Shown here: one piece after another, positions 23,910-34,800 of the stretch
How positions within the stretch are numbered: the first letter of the stretch is position 1
How the letters are laid out: every line of letters starts with the position of its first letter
DNA from: Psococerastis gibbosa
Lineage: Eukaryota > Arthropoda > Insecta > Psocodea > Psocidae
Length of the DNA: 64,000 nt
Direction of reading: 5' to 3'
Assembly: GCA_963971405.1 (NCBI GenBank)
Contig: OZ020487.1
Coordinates: 39,653,039-39,717,038, forward strand
The notes under the pieces: generated by a model
Seen by the model: only the letters and a program-made list of their open reading frames with translations
The model's database searches: none
What the model was told of the DNA's origin: nothing
Program-made: the position numbers and the translations under genes

Positions 23910-26900
23910 ATGGAGTCTACGAGCCAGCGCTACTGCATTCTCCTCTACAGTATAATACGGGCATGTCTGGCAATTTTAACGAATGCCTCGGATCCCTTAG
24001 ATGTCCGCATTATCCAAAATAATGGTAAGTACGGCATTGTAGTTCAGTTCTAATCACTCCTCATGACCCTCCGATGGTATGGTTGTGGGTAACCTAATTG
24101 AACGGTAGTAAAAAATAAAATAAATTGTTCAAGTAATAAGTTACAAAAGTATTTTTTATTTTTGGCCTAGTGCCGAAACCGGTCGCTTTAAATATATTTT
24201 CAGAAACACTTAAAATACAACATATATTTCTTTTAAATTATACGATACATGTAAAGTATAAAATAAAATCGTCAGAGTATCGTCAAAATCAGGTAGTTCT
24301 GTCATTGTGCTAGTACCTCAGTGACAGTGTAGAAAGCTTTCTCTAAGAGGTGGTCTCTAAGCAATTTAGGGAAGTTAGAAGCATTCCTCGCCGCTCTCAG
24401 TTCAATCGGGAGTTTTCTAAGGTAGGCGAAACCTTGTAGTATAGGATCCAGTCGCTCACACTTGGCTGTGCGTGGCGCTGGCCTTACAAGGTCTCCCCGT
24501 TGCCTCGTGTTGTAGGTGTGAGTGTCCCCGTTTTGTTTAAATGTCCCCCACACCGCAGGCTTTAAGATATGTAAGACATGTAAGATGCAGCTAAATTGAC
24601 AAAGTAATTTTTTTTTCTTCAATGAGACTGAAAATACTTAAAGTTATTGAGCGGATTGTCATTAAACCCGGTCGCAACCAACGATAATAAAATACAATGG
24701 GAGATGCAAACCACAGGATAGGCTAGGTATTGCCCATAGCAGTGAAATGTAGGGGGAAATGGCAAAGTAAGTGTTTCTACATTGCAGGGTTTCCACATAA
24801 GAAAAGAAAATAGTGGCAAATGAAAAACAAAGAATCGGTACGAGTGAACCCGTACTGCGTCAGAATCTGTTGTCAGCCCTGTCTATTGAATTGCCCATTG
24901 GTTAATCATTTGCTGCAATTTTCTTTTTCTTTTATGTTGGAACACCACAAGTACCTAATTATGGTAAATTTTTTTCCCATTTATAAAACAAAAAAGGTTA
25001 AATCTTATTCAAAGAATTTAATGAATGTATCTGATTAACCTTTTCAATCGCCTCACTAAGTCACCTAATAGGTACTTGTGTCGAGTTACGACACGTCTCC
25101 GATCGCAAGATGTGTAGATACTCACACAAGTACAAGCACGCTACCACCTTGCCACCCAGGCCTACTTAATAGTGACCCATAGGTCTCTTGTCCAATGCCG
25201 ACGACCCCATGGATTTCAGGCATTATTTGTATTGTTTCCGTATGCATTTTGGGCCATTGGCAAACTGGTATACGTCTTCGATCAACACCTGCTGACCGAC
25301 ACCGGCTTTATGGGATAAGGGATAAGAATAAGCTGAGACAAGCTTACCATTGACGCAATGAAACAGGCGAAAGCATGACTTAACCAAGTACAGATACGAG
25401 TCTTGGAAGAGTACAAACTCACTCACATTTTATTTTCCCACCTTGGCATTTTCCCCTTACGTTTAACCACTATCGGCGTTACTTGGCTGTTATGGTTAAG
25501 CACTATCTATTCTATTTTATTATCGTTGGTATATATATTGAATATACGGTACATACAGATCGATTTTTCTTCTTTATCTACTCCTAGAGTCTCTAGACCC
25601 AAGCTCGTATACCTGCACAGACCAGCTCCACGCTAGTTTAGAGCATGTTCGTCGCCGTCAGACTGCGGGGCGCACAGCAGCGGTCATAGATCTGTCGGGG
25701 TATGCCCTGCACCAGCCAATGCGGACTTTACCGGCGGATTTCTATGTCACTGACATAAAGGTAAGGCAAGCCCTGTCAAGGCTCAAACTTTTCAGCAATA
25801 CAAAGGACTGCAAAACAACGCATCTAACTGGAAGCTAACCGAAATGCAAAACAGATCAGGGGTTCGAGAGAAGTCCAGATTTTTCTTGATACACTAAATT
25901 CAGTTATATATCGTAAATAGGATCATAGTGAGATTCTCCAAACTCCAAAGTCACTTCGTGGAACTTCATTATACTTAAAATGATTGAAAAAAATAAGTGG
26001 ATATAAGAAATAAGTGAAAATAATTTCAATAATTTTAAATATAACGAGGAGAATGCCTCTTCAACATAAGTCAATTTTATGAATAAAAAATAAAAAAATT
26101 GATAAAGGAAGCCAACAATATTCCAATAGAGGCTCCTTTATGAATTTGCGAATGAATGCCAGGTGCGGTACCTACAATAGTTAGCTATCTGATATAATCA
26201 GTTTCAGAGTGAATGAATCATGCCATCATGGACCAGTCCCAAGTAATGGAGCATTTTTTAATACATAATTCTAAAACAATAGATAACTTTCCTTACAGAG
26301 ACTATTCAACAGATGGCAATTTAACTACATATAAAACATGATGGCCCGAAGGTAAGTCCGACGAGAACAAATCTTTAGCCAAGAACATTTATCTAATTAA
26401 AAGGCATGGGACTATTTTTAGGTACGGATGCCAGGTGTGGGGAACTGGGTGCAAGTTCGGCGATGCCGGTCCTCACGGCGAGGTGAGCTCTCAACTCACC
26501 TCGAGTTCAGTGATCTTCTGGTCTCCGGATTGATCAAGGTGGTTCCGTCAGCAGCCCACACGGCGCCGTGCCGGATGACTGTAAGGTACGGAATCTGATA
26601 ACAGTGGCGTACCGTGGCGTATATGGGGGGGGGGGGGGCAAATGCATATAAACGTAATGGGAAAGTGTACGACGAAATTAACTAATATGAGTTGTTGTAA
26701 TGCATAATTTGCCGGATCTAATAGAATGTAATTACAAAGACTTTCACGGCCGGAGTTACGTGACGAAACAGTAGAATCTGGTTTGATAGGTCGTGGCCGT
26801 TCTGAAAATGAACTTCCAAACGTTTCGTCAACATCTGCGGTCGACATCTTCAGTGGAACTGCGTAGACTTCTATGATTGTATTTCGGAGGCTCAGCAGCA

Positions 26901-29900
26901 ACTGAGTTGAGAACGACCACGACCTATTATTCCGGATTCTACTGCTTCGTCAGATCTAATACTAATAGATGTTCGGGTCTACAGTGTGCGGTAAGCGGTT
27001 TGTTTGGCAGAATTCAACGTCGTCTTGGGTCTCTACCCGCGGCAAGAAATTGATAGCTAGATAGATAGATAGATAGCTCTGGTCTTGCCCCACTCCCCCA
27101 AAAATATGTTTTTCATAAGCCACTGCCTGATAACACAATAAGGGGAAACACTACCTCGGCACAAGACGCCCTCAAGCTTCTTTGTTCATAGGCGGCGTTT
27201 CCTCGCGACCTCGCATTGCAGAATGCACATGACGTTGACGTGGTAGCAGACATCATTAATAAGTCTTTAATTTCTGCTACCACATCAACGTCATGTGCAT
27301 TCTGCAATGCGAGGTCAATGGAAACGCCGCCATAGATACATGGCTATGCACCAAGCCGTTGACAAAACTAATAGTACTGTATACGCTAAATATTTTGACT
27401 GTTCAACAGGTACGATAGCTGGGCTATCTTCCAAATTACCTAAGGTATGCCAATAGCGTACCAAAAATTGAAGAGGAAAGCGAACGGAATTGAGGAGAAT
27501 ATGTAGGGAGTTGCTGCTAACAAAAAGTTGAGATTGTGACCTCAAAAGAAATAGGAGAAGAAAGAGTTTGTAGGGAATTGCTGCCTAATTGAACCTTGTC
27601 TTAGTTTAGGCTGCGGAGGGCCGGCCTGGACCTCAAAGCTACGGCTGGGGCGGACCGGTCTGCAGGTGTCCAGCTGCGGACAGAGTCGACTTTCATAGAG
27701 CCTAACTTCCTCAGCGTGCATGCCTATGGATGCTGGGATGGCGGACCGTGGAGTCGTGATAATGACCTTGTGTAAGTTACAGTCAAAAAAAGCCAACCTA
27801 CATGACGTGTTAATTGCCATTATCGTGGATAAAAATACGGGGTTTCAGTCAGTATAATTGTATAAACTTTTTGATCGGCCGCTATCTTAAAACAAAATGG
27901 CGGATAAAACTGGTTAATGAACATGATAATGACATTTGCAACATACATTTTTGTGCCAACTTTTTATAAAAATCGGATTATATCTACCGATGTTGCAGTG
28001 TTTCCTTAATGATTGTTATGGGATATTTAATGTTATGCATAACATTTTGAAGGGGCGGGATGGTTTTAGGCTCAAGAGGTGTTGAAATAAAAAGTTATGA
28101 AGAAATTTTCGGAAGTCGATTATTCAACGTCTCAATCTTGTTCTGGAGTTCAATTTATCGATTGGTTTGCAGCGAATGTTTTAATCTCCTTCTCCACTCT
28201 TGTTTATCTTGTGCGGTCCATTTTAGTACAAGGTAAATGAAGTAGGTAGAAGAAATCTCTCTAAAATCCGCCTGGCCTCAGTGCATTCAATCCTCATACG
28301 CAGGGTAGGGGAAAATGCGGCACCCTCAAGGGACCCCTGCAATCCTAATACCTTTTATAGTATGTATTGAAATAATTAGAAACATCATCCGTCCGGGAAC
28401 TCTTGCTATTCGTCTATCCGCAAACATAATTGCAGGCCACCTCTTAATAACTCTTCTAGGTAATACCGGCCCTAGACTATCAATTATTATATTGAATATT
28501 CTTATTTTAACCCAAATTCTTTTATTAACTTTAGAAACAGCCGTCGCTTTCATCCAATCATATGTATTCGCAATTTTAGCCACTCTATATTCAACAGAAA
28601 CTAATTAATGTTAACACAAAATCACCCTTACCACTTAGTCAATGTAAGTCCACACCATCTCAAGGAATGCAGTGGTCAGGCCTAGATTCACATTGGGTTG
28701 TCGTACCCCTGGGTTTTTTCATCACTGGAATTCGCATATCTGTGTACATGGGGTGTAATTTAAAATACCTACTATAATAGGCATTTATCATTAGATGTGA
28801 CATTTAGAGTAGTGGTACAGATTCCGAATTTCACTCGAAAGGTTATTGGTTCGAGACCCACACTTGCTACATTTTCTGGCTATACTTTGGAGGGAATGTA
28901 AAGCTTTCCTAGTAGAGGGTAGGAGAGGGCTTAATAATAGAACAAAAAGTCAATATTTATTTATTTATTACTACAAGTGTTTATGATTGTATTCCGGATT
29001 ATGACAATGACACTTAATCTCTAATATTAATCCCACCAGTTTTTTATGGCAAGTCACTTTTTCAATGTTATTTTATTTAAAATCGCTTCTGAATCATTTA
29101 TTTTTACAGCATTTAGCATAGAGCCTGCCTAGGCCAAAATTAATTTGAAGTAGGTAGTATTATTCCATAAATTGCATAACTGTGGTATATTACATTATTA
29201 TATATTAGCTATGAATTTCAATAATCACACAGCTTTCATTCTCAGTGATCCTGATCTAGAAGACTTTGAACGACTTGGGCGTTCAATGGAACCTGTTCCT
29301 GAAGTTAGAATAATATCTATGGACGATATCAAAGATGAAAATATCGAAAAGAGAATTCTTCCGGACAAACTAGCAGCAGTGCTCAGTGTAAAGCAACAAA
29401 TAGCAGAACAAACAAACAAAGTGTTTCAAGTATGTATGCAGTGCCTAAATATAATAAATAGTGTCTAAATATGTAGGAGACATAATATTATTATGTAAAG
29501 GGGATTGGCTCCTCAACGTAAGTTAGTTTGAATACAGTACCATATAATACTGCAATATATACGATTATAATAGTCGTAACTAGTCGTAATTGTCGTAAGC
29601 CTACTCACTCTCCATAATATCATAAGACTCATGTATTTATAATTTATCAAAAAAAATGTGATTGTAATGTCTAAAATATAAAAATAACAACCAGCGGGCT
29701 TACTATGCTGTTATGGGGTCTTAGGGTTAAAAATGTAAACAATACAATTTTTTAATACTATTTTCCATTCTAAAATTATATTGTTAACATTTTTTAACCC
29801 AGGTTAAGATATCGCCAAGGTAGGCCCGCAGAGGGATTAATTCAAAAAGAAATTAAGCAAGCAGGAATACTATGCATAAAAGCACAAGCCATTTCTTTAC

Positions 29901-30369
29901 TAGTTCTTAAGCTATTTCTTAATTTCCTAAATTCTAAAAATAGCGATGTTATGTAAATCCTATTAACAAACAAAAGCTACTGAAGCTACGCTTTTCCAAT
30001 ATCTCTAGCTGCAACGAAGTCAAACAAAGAACGCGATGCGATCCCTAAAATATAGTAGCTATACTAGAACATAATAAAATTAAGTAAAATTTCCATTTTA
30101 TTGTATATTTCCAGGCACATGGGCCCTTCTCCAGGTATTCCACACCCCCTCCTCCTCAGTCCCTATTCTCTCCACATACGCCACTTTCGCAGCAGAGTCC
30201 TGCAGAACCACTACAGGGAATCAACCCAGGACACGTTTCCGCAGAAATGGAAGACATCTTTCTTCGAGGGTCAAAAGCACTGTTGGCTAAATACCTAGAA
30301 AAACAGCTGGAAGCTCCATTGAAAGAAACTATCATGCGTCAAATTGGCTACACTGTTTCCTATGGATAA
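23910..30369 (+). CDS. Unrecognised conserved-looking protein, 274 aa, five exons
   Basis: Exons I infer: 23910-24024 (ATG, first in frame), 25588-25760, 26422-26482, 29209-29429, 30115-30369 (stop TAA). Phases are 1,0,1,0 and each fits, which supports the short 61-bp third exon even though it has no homology support. The N-terminus has a hydrophobic run ([15 protein letters not shown]) that could be a signal peptide or anchor. The middle is charged ([37 protein letters not shown]; a lysine/glutamate-rich helix [16 protein letters not shown]), then comes a proline/serine linker (STPPPPQS) and a helical end with [18 protein letters not shown] and the unusual terminus GYTVSYG. The regular splice structure and poly(A) site argue for a real gene. 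I do not recognise the family and assign no function. Confidence 0.55.
24302..24622 (-). pseudogene. LINE reverse transcriptase C-terminal fragment
   Basis: A 106-codon minus-strand reading has the ending typical of jockey/CR1-like RTs: [12 protein letters not shown], then [17 protein letters not shown] and [16 protein letters not shown]. The RT core is absent. Just beyond its 3' side (24170-24190) lies GACCGGTTTCGGC (minus strand). It lies in intron 1 of the unknown gene. Confidence 0.7.
26731..26955. mobile_element. Penelope-like terminal-repeat derivative (no ORF)
   Basis: This is close to the inverted terminal repeats of the element at 55-57.6 kb: CTTTCACGGCCGGAGT, CTTCCAAACGTTTCGTCAAC, GCGGTCGACATCTTCAGTGG and CTCGGAGGCTCAGCAG-like blocks in order. 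Its right end returns in inverse form (GACCACGACC, GGATTCTACTG), so it is a short head-to-head palindrome without RT. Confidence 0.7.
27057..27076 (+). repeat. (TAGA)n microsatellite
   Basis: About five tandem TAGA units in intron 3 of the unknown gene. Confidence 0.7.
27191..27331. mobile_element. Harbinger-like foldback MITE (copy 2), TSD ATA
   Basis: Near-perfect 141-bp palindrome with ends GGCGGCGTTTCC / GGAAACGCCGCC, flanked on both sides by ATA. The arms include CCTCGCATTGCAGAATGCAC and its inverse. It is the short form of the family. Confidence 0.8.
28318..28655 (+). pseudogene. Nuclear mitochondrial insert (ATP6 end to COX3 start)
   Basis: The sequence encodes the C-terminal ~95 residues of ATP synthase subunit 6 ([49 protein letters not shown]) up to TAA, which overlaps the ATG of COX3 (TAATG at 28606-28610). 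COX3 then continues with NHPYHLV before homology fades. Under the invertebrate mitochondrial code AGA becomes Ser and ATA becomes Met, restoring the usual arthropod ISNIIRPG and GNTGPSLS. It is a non-functional nuclear copy with no frameshift in the ATP6 part, so it looks young. It lies in intron 3 of the unknown gene. Confidence 0.9.
28803..28970 (+). mobile_element. tRNA-derived SINE, full-length copy
   Basis: The head has TAGAGTAGTGGTA (A box) and a perfect B box GGTTCGAGACC at 28848-28858. The body has CTACATTTTCTGGC and GAGAGGGCTTAATAATAGAA, then AACAAAAAGTC and a TATTTATTTATTTATT tail. Same family as 51.6 kb. Confidence 0.8.
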
Positions 30370-30472
30370 CAAATCAGACTGTATACTGTGCACTGAAACA
30401 TTGAAATGGGTCGTCAAATTCAAATTATGGCCACCATACGCGGTATACGCCTCGTTAATAGAAAATGTGACC

Positions 30473-30478
30473 AATAAA
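30473..30478 (+). promoter_or_regulatory. Polyadenylation signal of the unknown gene
   Basis: AATAAA lies 104 bp after the stop codon of the gene at 23910-30369. Confidence 0.5.
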
Positions 30479-30719
30479 ATGTTTCTTTTCTGTTTTTTCG
30501 TGTAATTCATGTTAAGGGAAAGGAGAAAGTAATTGATAAAGTAATAAGTTTGCAATGAATCAGATAGATAATATTGTAGTTGTACTATTACTTATCTCTT
30601 TAAAAATCAGTATCAATCAGGTCAGGCCGCTGAATATTTATTATGACTTACGGTAAGTAAATAAATAATAATTTGGAATTTATTATTTTCGGTAAGGTAT
30701 ATCGTAATAGCAGACACTC

Positions 30720-31475
30720 CAGCAAAACTACAACGGAATGTTAAGAAGCCCTAAAGATGAAAGGGATGCGGGTGAACCTATCGAAAGTCAGGTAACGATG
30801 GTGGCATGCACAGATGACCAGGTAGAGCCGCTGACTATAATATAATGTGCATGGGACAACAGCTGGAGCAAGTGGAGAACTATAATTATCTGGGCACAGT
30901 GAACCAGACAGGCAAGCTCCAGACCGAAATAAGAAACCGAGTCCAAAAGCAGCCTACTTTTCTATAAGCACCACCTTTTTCGGCAAGAGAGAAGCCGAGC
31001 GGAAGACTAAGACCAGAGTCCAACAAGCCGATTCTCCTCTACGGGAGCGAAAGCTGGACACTTACAACAAGCGCCCTGAATAAAATAAACGCGACTCAGA
31101 TGAAGTGCCTAAGACGGATGGCTGGTCGAACAAGGTGGGACCGAATCCAAAATGACCGCATCAGACAAGACTTACAAGTGGATTCCGTAGAGAGAAGAAT
31201 GGAGAACATGCTGCTGCAATGCTTCGGCTACGACCAAAGGATGAACGAGAACAGGACCACCCGGAGGTTGGCGAAGGAAGACCCATCGGCAGTCCGAGGA
31301 TGACCCTCAAGGGAAGGATTCAACAACTCGCCGGAGCCAGAGGGAAAACAATAGCCGAGCTCAAGGCGTTAGCGACCGACCGGGGCGAGGTCAAGAAATG
31401 GGCTCGGGGCGTCACCTCTCGCTGCGCACGCGGCACTAAGGGGAAGGAAGCAGAAGAAGAAGGTATATCATAAAG
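30720..31475 (+). pseudogene. Decayed LINE reverse transcriptase 3' half
   Basis: With stops and frameshifts, the plus strand reads as a post-catalytic RT region: YLGTVNQTGKLQTEI, then ILLYGSESWTLT, MKCLRRMAGRTRWDRI and a degenerate end with GLGASPLAA. It fills the gap between the unknown gene and the first receptor gene. It is not functional. Confidence 0.65.
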
Positions 31476-31820
31476 GCAAATCTCAAATATTCGATCGAAT
31501 TGTAGCGTATAGCCTATTCTTTGAATGATTCTGCGATTGAGTTTGAGTGAAGGCGTCAGCAATTTAGGCTTTGATCTTCCGAACAGACAGTTTGCACAGG
31601 TTACCAATTACCCAGAAGACTAGAAAACATATCAAAATTTACCTAAAAAACAAGGATATATCATGCTGGTTGTGACGTGTTGCATACAAGAAAAATGACG
31701 CATAGGCTAATTGCGGTGCAATACTCAACTGGACTTTCCAATCACGGAGTGTACGAGTATTATCAACAGAGGATGCGGTTTTTGCAGTAGATACGAGCTG
31801 GGAGTTAGTGCAAAGTTACC

Positions 31821-34800
31821 ATGTTATCAGTCCTAAATTTATTATTTCTTTTAATTGTCGCAACCAACAGCCACCTCAGTTTAAAAAAATGCTGTCCTTT
31901 CGACTCGCAGATTACGGCCGAGAGCATGACCTGCTCGACAGAAAGTATTAACGAATTAGACAATCTATTCTGGATTCCAATCAACAGCACTTTAAATGGA
32001 ACGAGTCGCCTGAACTTGGACCACTATGAAATTATACAAGTTAAACAGTCGCTTCAAACCTATAATTTCAGTTATGGAAACCCAGATTGTTTGCCGCCAT
32101 ACGATGTGTACCCATCGTTTTATGAAGACGAAAATAGCAATGAATTCAGGCTCGTTTGGGGTGAAAATGAAAACAAAATTGGCGTTTTTGTTGTTAACAA
32201 TACCAATACGTCAGTTATACGTGATATTAAGGATAATACCAGTAAGTATTATAGTTATAACTTCTAGGCAAATAAGTAAGTTAAGAGACAATCGCAGGAG
32301 AAAAACCTTATATGCATAGAAATTAAATATCTCAAAGTACCAATCAAATAGGTGCCCATTCCATTGACCGGCTAGGGCTATTCCCAAAAACGGTGACGTG
32401 GTAGCAGACATTCAAGATTTAGGTGGCACTTCCACCGACCTCGCATTGCAGAATTGACGGAATTTTCCTCTATGCCATAGTTAAAATTGATCAATGATCA
32501 TAGAGTAAAATCACAAACAAACTAACTAAAATTAAAAAATGGCGTCATGGGATATGTTAAGTACAAACATTTTAATAGATTTCTATAAAAAGAAAAATTC
32601 TAATTTCCGTCAATGTCATTTGCATTCTGCAATGCGAGAGCGGTGGAAACGCAACCTAAGTCTTGAATGTCTTTTTGGAAATAGCCCTAGCCGGTCAATG
32701 GAATGGGCGCCATATCGGGACATACAGTTGAACGGCATTTTGATGTATGGTATATCCAGAGGCGTAAAGTTTTAGAATGGTGGCGGGGGCAAAACTAAGT
32801 AGACCATATGACGTCATCAGGATAAGGAAAAATTGAAAATATAAGTTCAAAATAGAAGGGTTTTACGCATTTTAATAGTAGTAAAGTATAGCGGTAGATT
32901 TTACAAAGCTAACAAAGGAATGCTTATAGTCATATTGCTGCAAAGGGGCCCGGGGGTCTCCATGAACCACGTCTTACAATGCTCGAGGTTGGGGGGGGGG
33001 GGCAAGATGGACCGTGCCCCCACCAACTTTACGCCCCTGGGTGTATCACCTTCTAACAGAGATTAGCCAAAATTAGAAAAAAAAATATCGATGGCCTATA
33101 TTACCCTATATACCCCCCCCCCATTTTCATAAAAGTGTATATAAAATGGGGAAAGCCGTTCTCATGGACGTACGCAGCTTTTTAATTAATGACCTTCGTG
33201 TCTTTTGCGCATGAGTCAGAGGGTTCATTCAGAGGATATAAAGGTCTCCCCCGGGTGAAATTTTTTGAAAAATAGGGTTGATATACCGGGGTTTTACACA
33301 CTTTTAGAGCAATAAGGTTTCAATATTGACTTAACTTGACTTAGGTTGGCGCGTCCAGCCCGGGGGGACTTTTGGCCGCTACCACTACACCACGCCACCT
33401 CGGACGATCTTCCGCCGCTCGCTTCCAATCTCGGGTGCCGGTGGCGTTCACATCTTCGAGGACTTGGTCTCTCCATCTTAGTCTTGGCCCACCGGGACGC
33501 CTAGGTTTCTATATTATAGGGAATTAATATAATTGGGGACAAGGACACCCGGGCCCCCCCCCCCCCCGGTAGATGTTTTTTTGAAAAAGGGCTGAAATAA
33601 TAGGGGTTTACGCATTTTGAGTGCAGCAACACTTGGATTTTAGAGGCAAAGAATATAACTGCATTCCAGGGGGGGGGGGGGGCAGGCAATTGCCCGCAGT
33701 GCCGGTCGCTGCGTCCGCCTCTGAATATAATTAATGAATTAGGTTACCTTACGTTAGTTCAATTGGCGCCAAATTTTTAAAACTTCAGAACTTAAAACAG
33801 TATTTTTATGCCTTTTGTCTGTTGATTGGTAGTAGAGGTAATGTAGATCCGTAGATCCGGGCCTGGTCACCGTCAACAGGTACTACTAGTACCGTGTATG
33901 TGTACTGTATATACTCTGTTTCAAATATGAGTTTTGACTTCTCTGATGTTTGTTTGAAATACCTGAAGATGACTTCTATGTTTTAAATTAGATATAGTGA
34001 CACAAAAAAGGTGTTTGTATTCAAATAGTCTAGCATTTTAACTTTGCGATGCCGTTGCGCAGTTGAGCCTTGGCTAATACCCCTGAGCGACGTATGTCTG
34101 GACGTGGTTTTCGACCCAGACAAGGGCCATTACATCTACATAGCCCAGCACTGTCCGACCAACGCCACGCGATGGATAAAGAAATGCTGCCCCATACAAC
34201 AGATCTACAACGTCAGTTCACAAAGCTGCGTGAGCGTGCCTGACGATGTACAACTAACCGACTGGCGGCCTCAGGTAATATGAATTATTTTCTGCTGCCC
34301 TAATATGGCAATATGGGATTAACGCAACACCGTGGTTTATTTTTTAATACCGCATTAGTAAGGTGCTTAAAAAAAAGTTCAATAATAAACGAGTGCAAAA
34401 TGCGCGGGAAATTCAAATTAATAAATTATCGAAATACAAGAGAATGGTTGCGTTGTTTTATAATTGAAGGAAATACAAATAAACATTGAACTGTACAAGT
34501 AGAATTTTGAGATATAATAATAAGAATTTTAATTATTGTGTCTACAGCTAACGGAGAAATATTTGAAAACTCACAAAATATACCCTAGAAATGCAAAAGA
34601 AATGCAAGTCATTCTTATTTGAACACCCGGATATTGTTATAATATACTACCCTAACCAGCTCAAGTTCGGACACTTGAATTTTTGTATCACTTATTTTAC
34701 AAAATATTTTTTTTCATAAATTGCGACAGATTAATATTTACTTTACTATAATACATTAAAACATGGACCATTAGGTAGATTTCAAATACAATATTTTTAA

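Noticed and set aside
28803-28875. tRNA gene
   Set aside because: A and B boxes are present but no cloverleaf or acceptor stem closes, and the body and tail match the SINE family.
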